DNA of 64,000 nt from contig QAOA01005888.1 in assembly GCA_003255065.1 (NCBI GenBank), positions 2,869 through 66,868 on the forward strand, read 5' to 3'. The position numbers were made by a program, and so were the translations under genes. The number at the start of each line of letters is the position of its first letter. Within the stretch, counting starts at the first letter, position 1. Origin of the DNA: Cercis canadensis. Lineage: Eukaryota; Streptophyta; Magnoliopsida; Fabales; Fabaceae. Below the pieces are notes generated by a model. The model ran no database searches. It was not told the DNA's origin and worked only from the letters and a program-made list of their open reading frames with translations. Positions 46,901 to 57,832 of the stretch are shown piece by piece.

Positions 46901-48097
46901 TATGACTCCATTAGCTTCTTTTTCCTATAAATTCCTATATGTCAAAAAGAGAAAATTTAAACAGTGCGCATTCAGAGATAAGAAAACAGTGAGAAGTGAA
47001 CTCACTCTGGGTACCATTGACTTGAATTCCAAAATTATGACATTTAGGAATAGGAATCAAGGATTGGGGATGCAAATATACCCTGTATGATTGTGCACCT
47101 CAACAATCTACTAAAAGAAGGTGTGAGTCTTCATACTCTTTCTTTGCTGAATAATTTTTAAATTATCAGCATGATGCTCATAGAAGGACAGAACAATTGT
47201 TCAAGTGGAACATCCACAAGACAACATGAATTGTTGCAAAAAAGATAGCTGCAGTGTGCCTTTAATTGCAAGATTCAAGAGTTATGCAGAAGTTCTACCT
47301 ACTGCCAATACACTATGCCAATCTAATTAAGACTTCTAAGCTTATGCTGGCTGCTGTTATGGCTCAGGGCAAGGTATTGGCAATAGTCTAGGCAAAGACA
47401 CGAGCCCTTCTCACACCAGAGGACAAGTTCAGCAAGGAGGTAGAAACCCCGCATTTGCCAATTTCAGGGCATAAACCTACAGGGGCACCCCAGCCACACA
47501 ATAAAACAGGTCAACCCCTCTACTTAAGGGTATGGACAAGCATCAAGCTCTTAAGCTATGATCCCAGGCCGACAATAGCATGCCTGAGTTCCCCATGGGC
47601 ATAAAATTATCTCTGAAAACTAATTAAATATTCAATTATCAAATGCACTTACGAACTTTCAATTGGATTCATTCTCCATTAACTTATTTTCTGGCCTCAT
47701 AGAGCAAAAACCAATGGGAGGGACAACAAGGACCATGAAAGCTTACAGCATTTCCAGCAAAATTCCCCCCACCGGCCCGCAGCAAAAACCCCATTCTCCA
47801 AAACACAAAATCTATAACTTCCAAAATCAATTAAGACATCATACAGGGAAAAAACACTTTTAATGCTAACAAAAGTGAATCAATTATCAGAAAACATCAG
47901 AAGATACTTCAATTAAGGACTTATAGTATACACAAACAGAGAATAGCGATGAGAAAGACAACAATGACGATTATAAGCATGAAAAATAACTAAATTAAAC
48001 GATCAGTGAATAGAAATATAAACTCATACATACCCGATGATGACGATGACAATGGAGGCAGGTCTTTGACACCATCTCTATCACTCCCTTGCTGCAT
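44000..48097 (-). CDS. F-box/DUF295 protein (three exons)
   Basis: The main exon, 45150-44000, encodes an F-box (LGWSTLPDELLDMISKKIDFVGFFALGGVCKNWRKF) followed by a DUF295-type beta-propeller-like C-terminal part (VLNFDHAILAFVVNSEDFVVLGM, LVSSNEELLVVDFR, ALFVGKFIKGYALSNPSRWG, NCVYYIDP). Upstream, exon 48097-48034 (MQQGSDRDGVKDLPPLSSSSS) and exon 45423-45310 (KVMAMASDYYACGRWSDLPKEMIVKRKRKNSRVHDEQ) join it in frame, with consistent phase 1 GT/AG borders, for 442 residues. F-box proteins bind SKP1 in SCF ubiquitin ligases; the target is unknown. Exon 2 repeats the start of exon 3 (GKV..SD.Y...GWS.LP.E), so it looks like a partial exon duplication. Translation could instead start within exon 2 or 3. 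The first intron is 2.6 kb. Confidence 0.8.
45151..45665 (-). repeat. tandem duplication around F-box exon 2
   Basis: A unit of about 240-270 bp is repeated. One copy has acceptor TAG/GCAAAGTG at 45150-45153 and the next at 45423-45426. 'agagtacttgaagtccaaag' (45270-45290) matches 'ggagtacttgtggataaatt' (45545-45565). 'aagaaaaaggaaaaattc' with donor GGTACAT (near 45310-45345) matches a decayed copy at 45590-45640. The farthest copy lacks the acceptor and is not spliced in. Confidence 0.7.
47345..47610. other. GC-richer island in F-box intron 1, unidentified
   Basis: This stretch is clearly less AT-rich than the intron around it and contains words such as GGGGCACCCCAGCC, CACGAGCCCTTCTCACACC and GATCCCAGGCCGAC. 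It has no long frame. It might be a SINE or another short inserted repeat, but no A or B box was confidently seen. Confidence 0.4.
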
Positions 48098-48129
48098 TCT
48101 TGCTCTCACTCCCTTTCTCCCTTTTCCTT

Positions 48130-51100
48130 CTCACACTTGCTCTCTCTCTAAAATAGTCTCCTAACCGTTTCATAAATAGGACATATTTGGAAATTTCATA
48201 AAAGCCAAGGTAGACACGTCAAATCTCATTCCACATTGGTCACCTTGTATTCAAATCTGACAAATGTCAAACCTTTGATATGCTGAACCAGATTACGTTA
48301 CTTAATTTGTAAGGATTCAACTTAGGTTCTGTTTGGCAGAAGGAGAAATTTGATCTTGAAATAGGGCTAATTCTTGTTTTCTGAAAAAGTAACTGTTTGA
48401 CACCTTTTATTGACTATCACTTTTTAAGTCTTAAATCACTTATGAAAAAATAAATAAATTTATTACTCTGCTCCCACAGTTGCCCTGTCACAAGACTCAC
48501 AATGCCTGCACCAGTGACACTTGGAAAAAGAATAATAATTTCTTTTCAGGAAAATTATAGAAAAAGAGTTTTAAGTGCTCAGTGGTATCTACAACTCAGC
48601 GGTTCATTAAGCAGATGTCAAAAAATGTTTCTAAGATTACTAACCGATAACCTTTTAAAAGTACCATTGTAATTAAAGTATGTCATTTTCATTTTCTTGT
48701 TCAGGGACAACATAAGCATTAATTAAGCTTATAACATCTTTGGAGAAAGATATAGAACTAATATTTGATTCTGAATTTAAATATGTAATTGAGCTTACAA
48801 AAAAACTGAGTAGCAAATATAAATTGTGTCTTTGTAGTTATATTTATATTAATATACTTTAATCTACATAAACAAATTACATATAAAATCAATTGGCAAG
48901 GTATGATTGTGGACAATCATAAAACTAAGAATATTATCAGATGAATAACCCTGAAAGTTACTCACATTTGTAAGTTTCTTAGATAATTGCAATTCCTATG
49001 GACACTTTACTGCAGAACACCTTAAGCACATGAATTGTGATGGCACAAGCAGAAAAGGGCATTCTATTCCGACTCATTTCATTCACATTCTCGTTCCCAT
49101 GTTGATTCCAATTCCAAAAATATTGACTTTGTGTACCAAACACGCTCTAAGTAACATAGTTTGATTGGGCAAATCCAAACTTTAAAATTTTTCGTAATTA
49201 GACACAAGGTGACCAATGGTGAATGAATATTGATGTGTCTACCTTGGCTTTTATGACATTGTGAAAGATGTTCTCTTCATAAGTTAGGAACCAAATTTAA
49301 GAAATAAAGAGCAATCAAGTGAGAGGAGAGAGAAAGACAGGCAAAAGCAAAATAGAGAATGCAGCAACAAAGTAATTAGGGGTGTTCATAAATAGAGGAC
49401 CAGCTGGAGCCCATCCAAATAGGAGTAGGGAAAAAAATATAGTTTCATTCAGTTCAATTCAGTTACTTGGATTCATAATTTCATACACTTCAAAAATTTA
49501 GAAAAAATCAGTTATACTTAGTCGGTTCAATTCTTTCTTAGAAAAATCATATCAAACCAACCAAACCAAGTATAACAATATATATAAACCCTTCTAATAT
49601 TCCCAATGGGTCAGATTCTCTCTTATCACCACTTGACTTTACTGTTGCAAACTTGCAACATCTTTACTTTACTATTTTTTTTATTTTTTTATTTTTTTTT
49701 TTAGGTCCCATTGGAGACTGCACAACAAGGGGTAGCCTACCCCCTCCAAAAATCCCACTCCACCCACTCCAAGACTCAAGTTAATGCTCGTTGTATTCTC
49801 TTATTTATCCCCACTTAATCACAACTACTATCATTCCATTTTATGCCAATTCCATGTGGCAAACATAAGCAAGAAATACAATTGAATGGACTGTCACTAT
49901 TTTCCAGATGGAACAAAATATTGGTATAGGAATGTTCATTCTATTCCAACTTATTACATTCTCATTCCCATGTTGATTCCAATTCCAACAAAATTGATTT
50001 TGGGTACAAAATTTACTCTAAGTAACATAATCTAGATGGGTAAACCCAAATTTTAAAACCTTTCATATTTAGACACAAGCTGATTAATGGTGAATATCAC
50101 ATGTCTACCTTGGCTTTTATGACATTGTCAAATAAATGTTCTTCATAAAAGTGATATGAATTTAATTTTAGAGATAGATAGCAATTGAGTGAGAGAAGGA
50201 TAGAGAGAGAGGCAAAAGAAAATAAAGAATACAGCAAGGTAGTGATCATCCAACCACTGTAGTAGTTCTCATGACTCTGTACCTACTTTTTTATTTTTAG
50301 TTATTTTTCTTGCTTGCATTCGTCCTTCTTGTCATCATCAATACTCATCAATTTTTCATGTCATATATATGGTCACAGAGAGACAAAAGAGAGATGACAA
50401 TAACAATGATAACAAATACAAACAGGAAATAACTAAATCAAAAAAGTTAGTGTATAGATACATAAAGTCATACTTGATGATGACAATGGAAGTGAATGTT
50501 GAGAACTAAAATCGAGGTTTGAATCTTCACCACCACTCCTTAGGAGGGAATGATGATTCCAATCTTTATGAAATTAAGATCTAGAACGGAATTGTCATTC
50601 GGACCCTTTTTCATACCAAACATAGGAATCCCCATTTTCCACATAATGGAGGAAGGAATGGAATTGTCATTCCTGCGTACCAAATGGACTTAGTTTCTAA
50701 AGATAAAAACCCTATTTCTCATTCTAGGTCCTATTTTGTGCAGTAAAGTTTTCCTTAGATTGATTTAAAATCACCTTTCCATAATTGTTCCAAACATTTA
50801 AAAAGTGAATATTGATCTTCAATCACTTTTGCAACCAAAAAATCATTTTAATATAAAAAAAAATACTCCAGTCCCTTGGTACCCTCGCAAGGGACTTCCA
50901 ATGGCCTCAACTGTGACATACAGACAAAATAGCATTTTTCTATCTTGGAATATTCTAATATTACCTTAGAAAGAAGAGTTTAAATGCTCAATGGCATCCA
51001 GAATTCAGCAATTCATTAAATGGATACCAAAAAGAGATTTTGTCCGGAAATTTTGTGATGACAATTTAACTCTACTAGCCTACAACCTACTAAAAATATC

Positions 51101-51500
51101 ATTATAACTTAAGCCTTTTGTTTTAATATTTTGTTTCAAGGAGAATTATTTCATATTGAACAGAACAGAGGAGAAAACATAAATTGTTTCTTTGTAGTTA
51201 TAAACTTTAATGCACATAGACAAATTACACATGAAACCAATAGACAAGGTTAAGTATGGACAGTCCTAAAGTCAAAACAATATAAGGGGGATAACCAAAA
51301 TAAAGCCAATGAAGGTTCTCTCTCAATCAAGTCACTAACACTAGCAAGTTTCTTGGCAATGCAAAGTTCCTGTGGAAACCTTATTGCTGAACGCCCGAAT
51401 TGCTTAGGCAAATCACACTTAATCCTAGTCAAAAAGAATGGGATTACCTACTGAGCATTTAAAATGCAATTGCATAGGCAGCAATGTCTCACCGCCTCAC
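48130..51500. repeat. decayed copies of the F-box 5' region
   Basis: Several blocks are related. 48190-48265 (5' flank of the F-box gene) matches, inverted, 49190-49260 and 50060-50125 ('aaaagccaaggtagacac', 'ggtcaccttgt'). 49070-49380 matches 49910-50150 directly. 50390-50500 resembles 47935-48065 (intron start and exon 1, 'gatgatgacaatgga'). 48540-49060 resembles 50960-51430. The layout suggests repeated inverted and direct duplications of a promoter/first-exon segment. The open frame 51250-51432 (minus) lies in such a block and is not called. A hAT-like GGGGTGTTCATAAAT word starts at 49399. Confidence 0.55.
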
Positions 51501-52203
51501 ACTCCTTTGATAATCTCAAGGTACAATTTGGAAATTTCTTTTTGAGGGTATAAAAAGATTCAAAATTTTGAATCATGTTATCATAAGTGAAGTAAATTTC
51601 TTTCTGATTATGTTGCCAATCGAATATACAGAGGTTAGACTCACCTTAACTTTAAGATAGTAAAGCATGTGTTAAATCAGTGTAAAATCAAAAAGGGAGC
51701 ATCAATTGTAATTGATGATAACCGGATTACACTCAATGAAACGACCCAACATTTGTCTAACCATTCCTTCAAGCTAATAGTTTCATAAGTTGATTAAATA
51801 CGACAAAATTCCCATCAAAAAGTGCAAATAGCAAGAATTAAGTAGCCGCGATTAATTCCCACATGAAAAAGAGAGAATTAAAAAGCACGACTAAATTTCA
51901 CATGAAAGAAAATGGAAATTCTGTGAATATAATTGGTCAATTAAGGTGCCTACCAGCTTGTGATGCATTCTTTAAGCTTCGGAACAAGCAATACAATGAT
52001 CTTAATTCCAGGTTCTGCGATGGTTTCGAATGGAATCTCTGGCATCCTCAAATGCTATCGTAGGTGTCGAGCTTGGGTTGATATAAAGGACAATTCTGAT
52101 TTCTGAGGTATCGGCATGGTGACGGTGGATACAGCAAAAGGAAGCTGCACCTCTACGCAAGTGAAAAGCATCGGTATAGATAGGTAAACGAGCTCGCCAC
52201 TAT

Positions 52204-52359
52204 AATTTTCACACCTTTCATCGTGATTGTTGTTGAATCCTCATGGGGCTCTCGGACCGGCGCCGCCGCAATTGCAGTGGACAGCAGCTGGCGGCGTAGG
52301 AGATTGATGGATTTGGTAAGCTGTTGGCGGAGATTGGAAGCAAGCAGCTTTGAGGCCAT
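52204..52359 (-). pseudogene. NFS1-like cysteine desulfurase, 5' fragment
   Basis: Reading from ATG 52359, the 52 residues MASKLLASNLRQQLTKSIN..LLSTAIAAA..EDSTTITMKGVKI match the mitochondrial presequence and first mature residues of plant NFS1. NFS1 is the PLP enzyme that takes sulfur from cysteine for Fe-S clusters. After KGVKI the frame shifts: the expected SGRPLYLDMQ appears only as a degraded SGELVYL in the next frame, and then similarity ends. The substrate-binding, PLP-lysine and catalytic cysteine regions (about 400 residues) are absent on the minus strand below. The GC-richer 5' leader continues up to about 52520. This is a truncated copy; a functional NFS1 must be elsewhere. Confidence 0.7.
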
Positions 52360-52880
52360 TGCTGCTCGAGCTTGAGAAACCAGCCCAGCTTGCCTGCTTG
52401 GTTAAGAAACACGAAATTTTCAAAAGTTGAAGATGAATGATAAAAGGTTTCCGATTCCGACACGCTCGTGTTTGGGGTGTTGCTATGCTTGACGGTGCTG
52501 CTAATTTTTTAGGAGACGACACCGTTTTATTCTTATCCTTTTGATTACTTGCTTTTTCAGTTCAGTAAAATAATTGATGTTTACATCTTAACTCTTATCT
52601 TAATATAAGTAGATATATTTTGATGCAAATGTGACCACAAAAATCAATTATCAATGGTTCCACCTGCTCCTTTATCGAAAGTAATAATACGAGAAATGAT
52701 ACTTTAAAAAAAAATTATCTTTTTTTTGGTAAATAGAGGAAATAAAGAGAAAAACTATATTTTAGGAAAAGCAAAAGCGAGTTCAATAAAAATTATTTAA
52801 CAACAAAAGATAAACTATTCGAAGTGAAATAATAGTAATATTAATTATAGTACCAGTATATGCATTTGTAATAATTTCTG
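52360..52880. other. leader of the NFS1 fragment and spacer
   Basis: 52360-52520 looks like the former 5' untranslated and promoter-proximal DNA of the NFS1 fragment, with CCCAGCTTGCC and GAGCAGCAATGG context on the sense strand. 52520-52880 is AT-rich without a gene. Confidence 0.45.
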
Positions 52881-52889
52881 AACCCAAAA

Positions 52890-53273
52890 CTCTAAATTCT
52901 AAACCTCAAACTCTAATCCCTAAATTATAACTCTAAACTCTAATCTTTGAACCCTAAACCCTAAACTCTGAAATTGAATTCCTAACCCTAAACACCAAAC
53001 CCTAAAAATTTATGCCCAAACCTCTAACTCCAAAAATTAATCTCTTAACCCTAAACCCCAACTTCCAAACTACAAACCTTAAACTTTATTCTCAACCCTA
53101 AATTTTAAACCTTAAATCTCAAAACCTAACTCCAAATCACAAACTCTAAATGGTACACCCTAACCTTAAATTTTAAATCCTAAATCCCAAATTTAAACCT
53201 CAAACCCCAAATCTCAAACCTTAAATCCTAATCTCAAATCTTAAACCCTAAACTTCATACACTAATCTCAAAC
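52890..53273. repeat. degenerate CCCTAAA-like array, copy abutting an N
   Basis: Units of the type CCCTAAA, mixed with variants such as CTCTAAA, CCTAAAT and CCCAAAT. The stretch is nearly identical, in the same orientation, to about 56785-57150, and stops exactly at the N (53274). It may be a misplaced contig end rather than a second genomic copy. Confidence 0.75.
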
Positions 53274-53440
53274 NGTTAATTTTGAAAGTATTTACCAAAA
53301 TGAATTACTTTTTTTTCTTAATACACACTTACACATTTTTTAATGAAAATGCTAAAATAATACATGTTTTAAATAAAAAATGCATAAACCCATAATCATG
53401 TTTTTTGTCAAAAATGCTAAAAGACCCCTACCCTCGTTCT

Positions 53441-53529
53441 GACTCACATTGGGACTCTAAGAAACACACGTTTGATTCCATGTTTTCTTCAAGAAAACAC
53501 ATGCATTTTTTAGAGTCCCAATGTGAGTC
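53441..53529. repeat. nested perfect hairpin
   Basis: GACTCACATTGGGACTCTAA at 53441-53460 is the exact reverse complement of 53510-53529. Between them, a second small palindrome is centred on TTTTCTTCAAGAAAA. A diverged version lies in the right arm at about 58036-58165. Confidence 0.85.
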
Positions 53530-53750
53530 AAATTGGTCTTTCCCGAAGCATTTCTTCCCCTTTCCCACCCCTTCACCCCCTCTCTGTCCTTTCATCTTCT
53601 CTTACCCTCTCTGGCCATTCATTCTCCCCTCTCCCATTCTCTTTGTCAATCTCTCATCTCCCATTCTCTACTTCATTTTGCTCTCCAGTCATCACAATCT
53701 TCCATTTCAGTTTTTCTTTTCAATTTAATTTTCATTTTGTACTTAGAAAA

Positions 53751-55694
53751 ATGGTCAGTCAAGGAGCAATTATACTCGGACCAATAGATTCATCTATCTT
53801 AACTTTACAACCATTCCATATTTTTAATGAAATATGAGACAATGAGATTAGTAAATTTGAACTTAATCTTTTAGTTAAATTTGTTAAATTTAAACTGTTA
53901 GAAATTTGTCTTAGTTATTTACTATTTTTTTATTCGTAATTATTAAATTAATAGAGTTAAATTGTTAGTTTAGATGTTTGTCTTAATTTTTCTTAGTGCT
54001 GTTTACAGTTAAAATTTTGTCTTCATTTATTAGTTTAAATGTTTTAGTAGTATTTATTAAATTTGTATAATTGAATTATTAATTTAAATTTTCAGCAGTT
54101 ATCGTTAAATTTTTAAAATAAATGACTTAGTTTAAATTTGTTATTAGGAATTATTAAATTAGCAAAATAGTTATATTGAATTTGTGATTTAGAGTTTAAA
54201 ATGTATGGTTAAACTTTGTTGTTTGTAATTTAGGGTTTGGGGTGAGGAGTTGAGGTTGGGGTTTGGGGTTTAATGTTGAGGGTTTGAGATTTTAGGTTAA
54301 GATTGAGGGTTTGAGAAGTAGGATTTGGGATTAGGGTTTGAGATTTAAGATTTGGGGTTTGGGATTTAGAGTTTTAAGTTAGGATTTGGGGTTTAAGATT
54401 TAGAGATTTGATTTAGGGTTTGAGATTAGTGTATGGGATTTAGGGTTTAAGATTTAAAGTTTGAAATTTGGGGTTAAGACTTAGGGTTCAAGATTTAGGA
54501 TTTAAGATTAGGGTTTAGAGTTTGAAATTTAGGGTTAGGGTGTACCATTTAGGGTTTATGGTTTGGAGTTAAGTTTTGAGATTTAGGATTTAGAATTTGA
54601 GAATAAGATTTGGGGTTTGTAGTTTGGAATTTGGGATTTAGGGTTAAGGGATTAATTTTTAGAGTTTGGTGTTTAGGGTTAGGAATTCAATTTTAGAGTT
54701 TGGGATTTGGGGTTTGATATTTAAGTTTAGGATTTAAGGTTTAAGGTTCCGAGATTAGGGTTTGGAGTTAGAATTTGGAGATTAGGGTTTAGGTTTAGAA
54801 TTTGGAGTTTAGGGTTTTTAGTTTTGAGTTTTTGGACTTGGGTTTAGGGTTTTGAGGGTTAGGATTCAGAGATTAAGGTTTTGGGTTAAAATTTAAGGTT
54901 TGGTCTTTAAGTTTTGGGTTTAGGATTTTGAGGGTTAGGATTCAAAAATTAAGGTTTAGGGTTTAGAAATTAAAGTTTAAGATATGTGGTTTAAGGTTTA
55001 AGTTTTGAGTTTAGGGACTTGGGTTTAGGATTTTGAGGGTTATGGTTTAGAAATTAGAGTTTGGGGTTAGGGTTTAGCATTTGAGGATTGGGGTTTAGTG
55101 TTTAGGGTGAAATTTTTAAGGTTTGAAGTTAGGATTTTGAATTTAGCATTTGTGATTAGAGTTTGGAGTTTTAAGTTTAGGATTTTGGATTAGAATTTAA
55201 GGATTAAGGTTTATTATTTAGAGTTTAGGATTTGGGGTTTAAGGGTTGAGATAAGGATTTAGGGTTTATGGTTTGAGATTAAAATTTAAGGATTAGGGTT
55301 TAGGATTTATAATTTGAAATTTAGGATTTGAGATTTGGGGTTTAATTTTTGGGTTGTTTGTTTATGTTTATCTATTTATAGTTTTAATAAATGTTATTCT
55401 GGTTTATGTTAGGGACCGAGACTGATTCGTCCTCGTTCTCACAAGATTGCGGCCCCAGATCTAAGATTGACCCCATATCTGCTGAAAACGGAGTTTTGTG
55501 CAGTTTACCATGTCAAGCTTATACAGTTAGACTTACAATTCATATCTGCATTGGTGGAGCAGTGGCGTCCAGAGACAAACACATTACATATGTCCTTCGG
55601 TGAGTGCACAGTAACCCTCAAAGACGTGGAGATATTGTTAAGGCTCAGTGTAAATGGTACTGTTGTTGGTGGAATAAGCTCTCATCCGTTATGA
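53751..55694 (+). pseudogene. plant mobile domain (PMD, MAIN-like) fragment, left copy
   Basis: ATG 53751 begins MVSQGAIILGPIDSSILTLQPFH, like the GPVDPSVLxLQ start of plant-mobile-domain proteins (the group often labelled 'serine/threonine phosphatase 7 long form homolog'). After a 1.5-kb stretch, 55425-55694 reads in two overlapping frames as PYLLKTEFCAVYHVKLIQLDLQFISALVEQWRPETNTLHMSFGECTVTLKDVEILLRLSVNGTVVGG. This matches the LV.RWRPETHTFH.PFGE.TITL.DV..LLGL core. The rest of the domain is missing, cut at the palindrome centre. Splicing between the two parts is plausible but not shown. Confidence 0.7.
54225..55350 (+). repeat. degenerate TTTAGGG-like array, left arm
   Basis: Over a kilobase of words such as TTTAGGGTTT, TTTGGGGTTT, GATTAGGGTTTA and TTTAGGATTT, with a loose 7-bp period. 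The strand bias is complete: G-rich on plus here, C-rich in the right arm. It lies between the two PMD parts. It is not a true telomere: units are heavily diverged and the surroundings are mid-chromosomal. Confidence 0.85.
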
Positions 55695-55748
55695 CACGAC
55701 GAGATTGTTAGTGTCTTAATATTGACGGAGAGCGCTACGAGGGTAACG

Positions 55749-57832
55749 AACAATATCATCGTGCCATAACGGATGGGAGCTCCTTCTACCAACAACAATA
55801 CCATCTACACTAAGCCCTAACAATATTTCCATGTCTTGGAGGGTTACTATGCACTCACCGAAGGGCATATGGAATGTGTATGTCTCTGGACATCATCGTT
55901 CCACCAATGCATATATGAACTGTAAGTCTAACTACATAGGCTTGACATGGTAAACCACACCAAACCCCGCTCTCAACAGATATGGGATCAATCTTTGATC
56001 TGAAGCCGCAATCTTGTGAGAATAAGGGCAAATCAATCTCGGTCCCTAACATAAACTAGAATAACATTTATTAAAACTATAAATGGATCAACATAAACAA
56101 ACAACTTTAAAATCCAAAAATTAAACCCTAAACCCCAAATCCTAAACTCCAAATTATAAACCTCAAACTCTAATTCCCAAATTTTAATCTCAAACCCTAT
56201 ACTTCAAATCTTAAATCTTAAATCTCAAACCACAAACCCTAAATCCTTAGCTCAAACTTTAAATTTCAAAGCTTAAACCCTAATTCTTAAACTCTAAATA
56301 ATAAACATCAAACCCTAATCCCTAAATTCTAATCCCAAACCCTTAAATCTCAAACCCTAAACCATAATCTTTTATATCAAACCTCAAACCTTAATCTCAG
56401 AACGTTAAACTCCATACCTCAAACTCTAATCACAAACCCAAAATATTAAAAACCTCAAATCCTAACCTCAAACACCAAACCCTAAAAATTTCTCCCCAAA
56501 CACTAAACCTCAATCCTCAAATGCTAAATCCTAATCTCTGAACCCTAACCCAAATCCTAAAACCCAAAACTTAAACCTCAAATCCTAAATTCTTAACTCT
56601 AAATTCTAAACCCCAAATCCTAATTTTTGAATCCTAACCCTTGAAACCCTAAACTCAAAACTTAAATACCAAACCCTAAAGTCTAAACCTAAAACTCTAA
56701 TCTCTGAACCCTAACCCTTGAAACCCTAAATCCAAGTCCTAAAACCTAAAACTTAAACCCTAAATCTCTAATCCTAAACTCTAAATTCTAAACCTCAAAC
56801 TCTAATCCCTAAATTATAACTCTAAACTCTAATCTTTGAACCCTAAACTCTGAAATTGAATTCCTAACCCTAAACACCAAACCCTAAAAATTTATGCCCA
56901 AACCTCTAACTCCAAAAATTAATCTCTCAACCCCAAATTCCAAACTACAAACCTTAAACTTTATTCTCAACCTTAAATTTTAAACCTTAAATCTCAAAAC
57001 CTAACTCCAAATCACAAACTCTAAATGGTACAACGTAACCTTAAATTTTAAATCCTAAATCCCAAATTTAAACCTCAAACCCCAAATCTCAAACCTTAAA
57101 TCCTAATCTCAAATCTTAAACCCTAAACTTCATACACTAATCTCAAACCCTAAATCAAATCTCCAAATCTTAAACTCTAAACCCTAACTTAAACCCCAAA
57201 TCCCAAATCTTAAATTTCAAATCCTAATTCTCAAACCCTCATTCTTAACCTAAAATCTCAAACCCTCAATCTTAACCTAAAATCTCAAACAGCTAACATT
57301 AAACCTCAACTCCAACTTCTTATCCCAAATCCTAAATTACAAACAATAAAGTTTAATCATAAACTTTAAACTCTAAATCACAAATTCAATATAACTACTT
57401 TACCAATTTAATAATTCTTAATAACAAATTTAAACTAAGTCATTTATTTTAAAAATTAAACAATAATTGCTAAAAATTTAAATTAATAATTCAATTATAC
57501 AAATTTAATAGATACTACTAAAACATTTAAACTAATAAATGAAGACAAAATTTTAACTGTAAACAACACTAAGACAAATTAAGACAAACATCTAAACTAA
57601 AATCTAAACTATCAATTTAACTATATTAATTTAATAATTACGAATAAAAAAATAGTAAATAACCAAGACAAATTTCTAACAATTTAAATTTAACAAATCT
57701 AAATTAAAAGATTAAGTTCAAATTTACTAACCTCATTGTCTCATATTTCTTTAGAAATATGGAACAGTTGTAAAGTTAAGATAGATAATCTATTGGTCCG
57801 AGTATAATTGCTCCATGACTGGCTATTTTTCT
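55749..57832 (-). pseudogene. PMD (MAIN-like) fragment, right mirrored copy
   Basis: Inverted counterpart of the left fragment. 55749-56052 carries the EQW-type core in decayed form (its DNA still reads 'agggttactatgcactcaccgaagg', the reverse of the GECTVTL coding stretch). 57775-57832 corresponds to the GAIILGPID first exon. The two copies converge toward the 39-bp spacer, and both lack the domain's second half. Divergence between copies is visible as many substitutions, so the palindrome is not an artefact of duplicated reads. Confidence 0.65.
56105..57300 (-). repeat. degenerate CCCTAAA-like array, right arm
   Basis: The C-rich mirror of 54225-55350, with words such as AAACCCTAAA, AAACCCCAAA and AATCCTAAAT. 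56785-57150 is also copied directly at 52890-53273. Confidence 0.85.

Noticed and set aside
51250-52063. Downstream exons of the NFS1 fragment
   Set aside because: The peptides there show no NFS1 similarity, and 51250-51432 matches a duplicated non-coding block at 48.9-49.1 kb.
53405-53837. Overlapping 84-107-residue frames rich in Ser/Pro/Phe
   Set aside because: They come from a CT-rich low-complexity block; only the short PMD-like start at 53751 has a recognisable relative.
54225-57300. A real telomere or chromosome end
   Set aside because: Units are heavily degenerate, appear in both orientations within one palindrome, and are flanked by genes and transposons on both sides.
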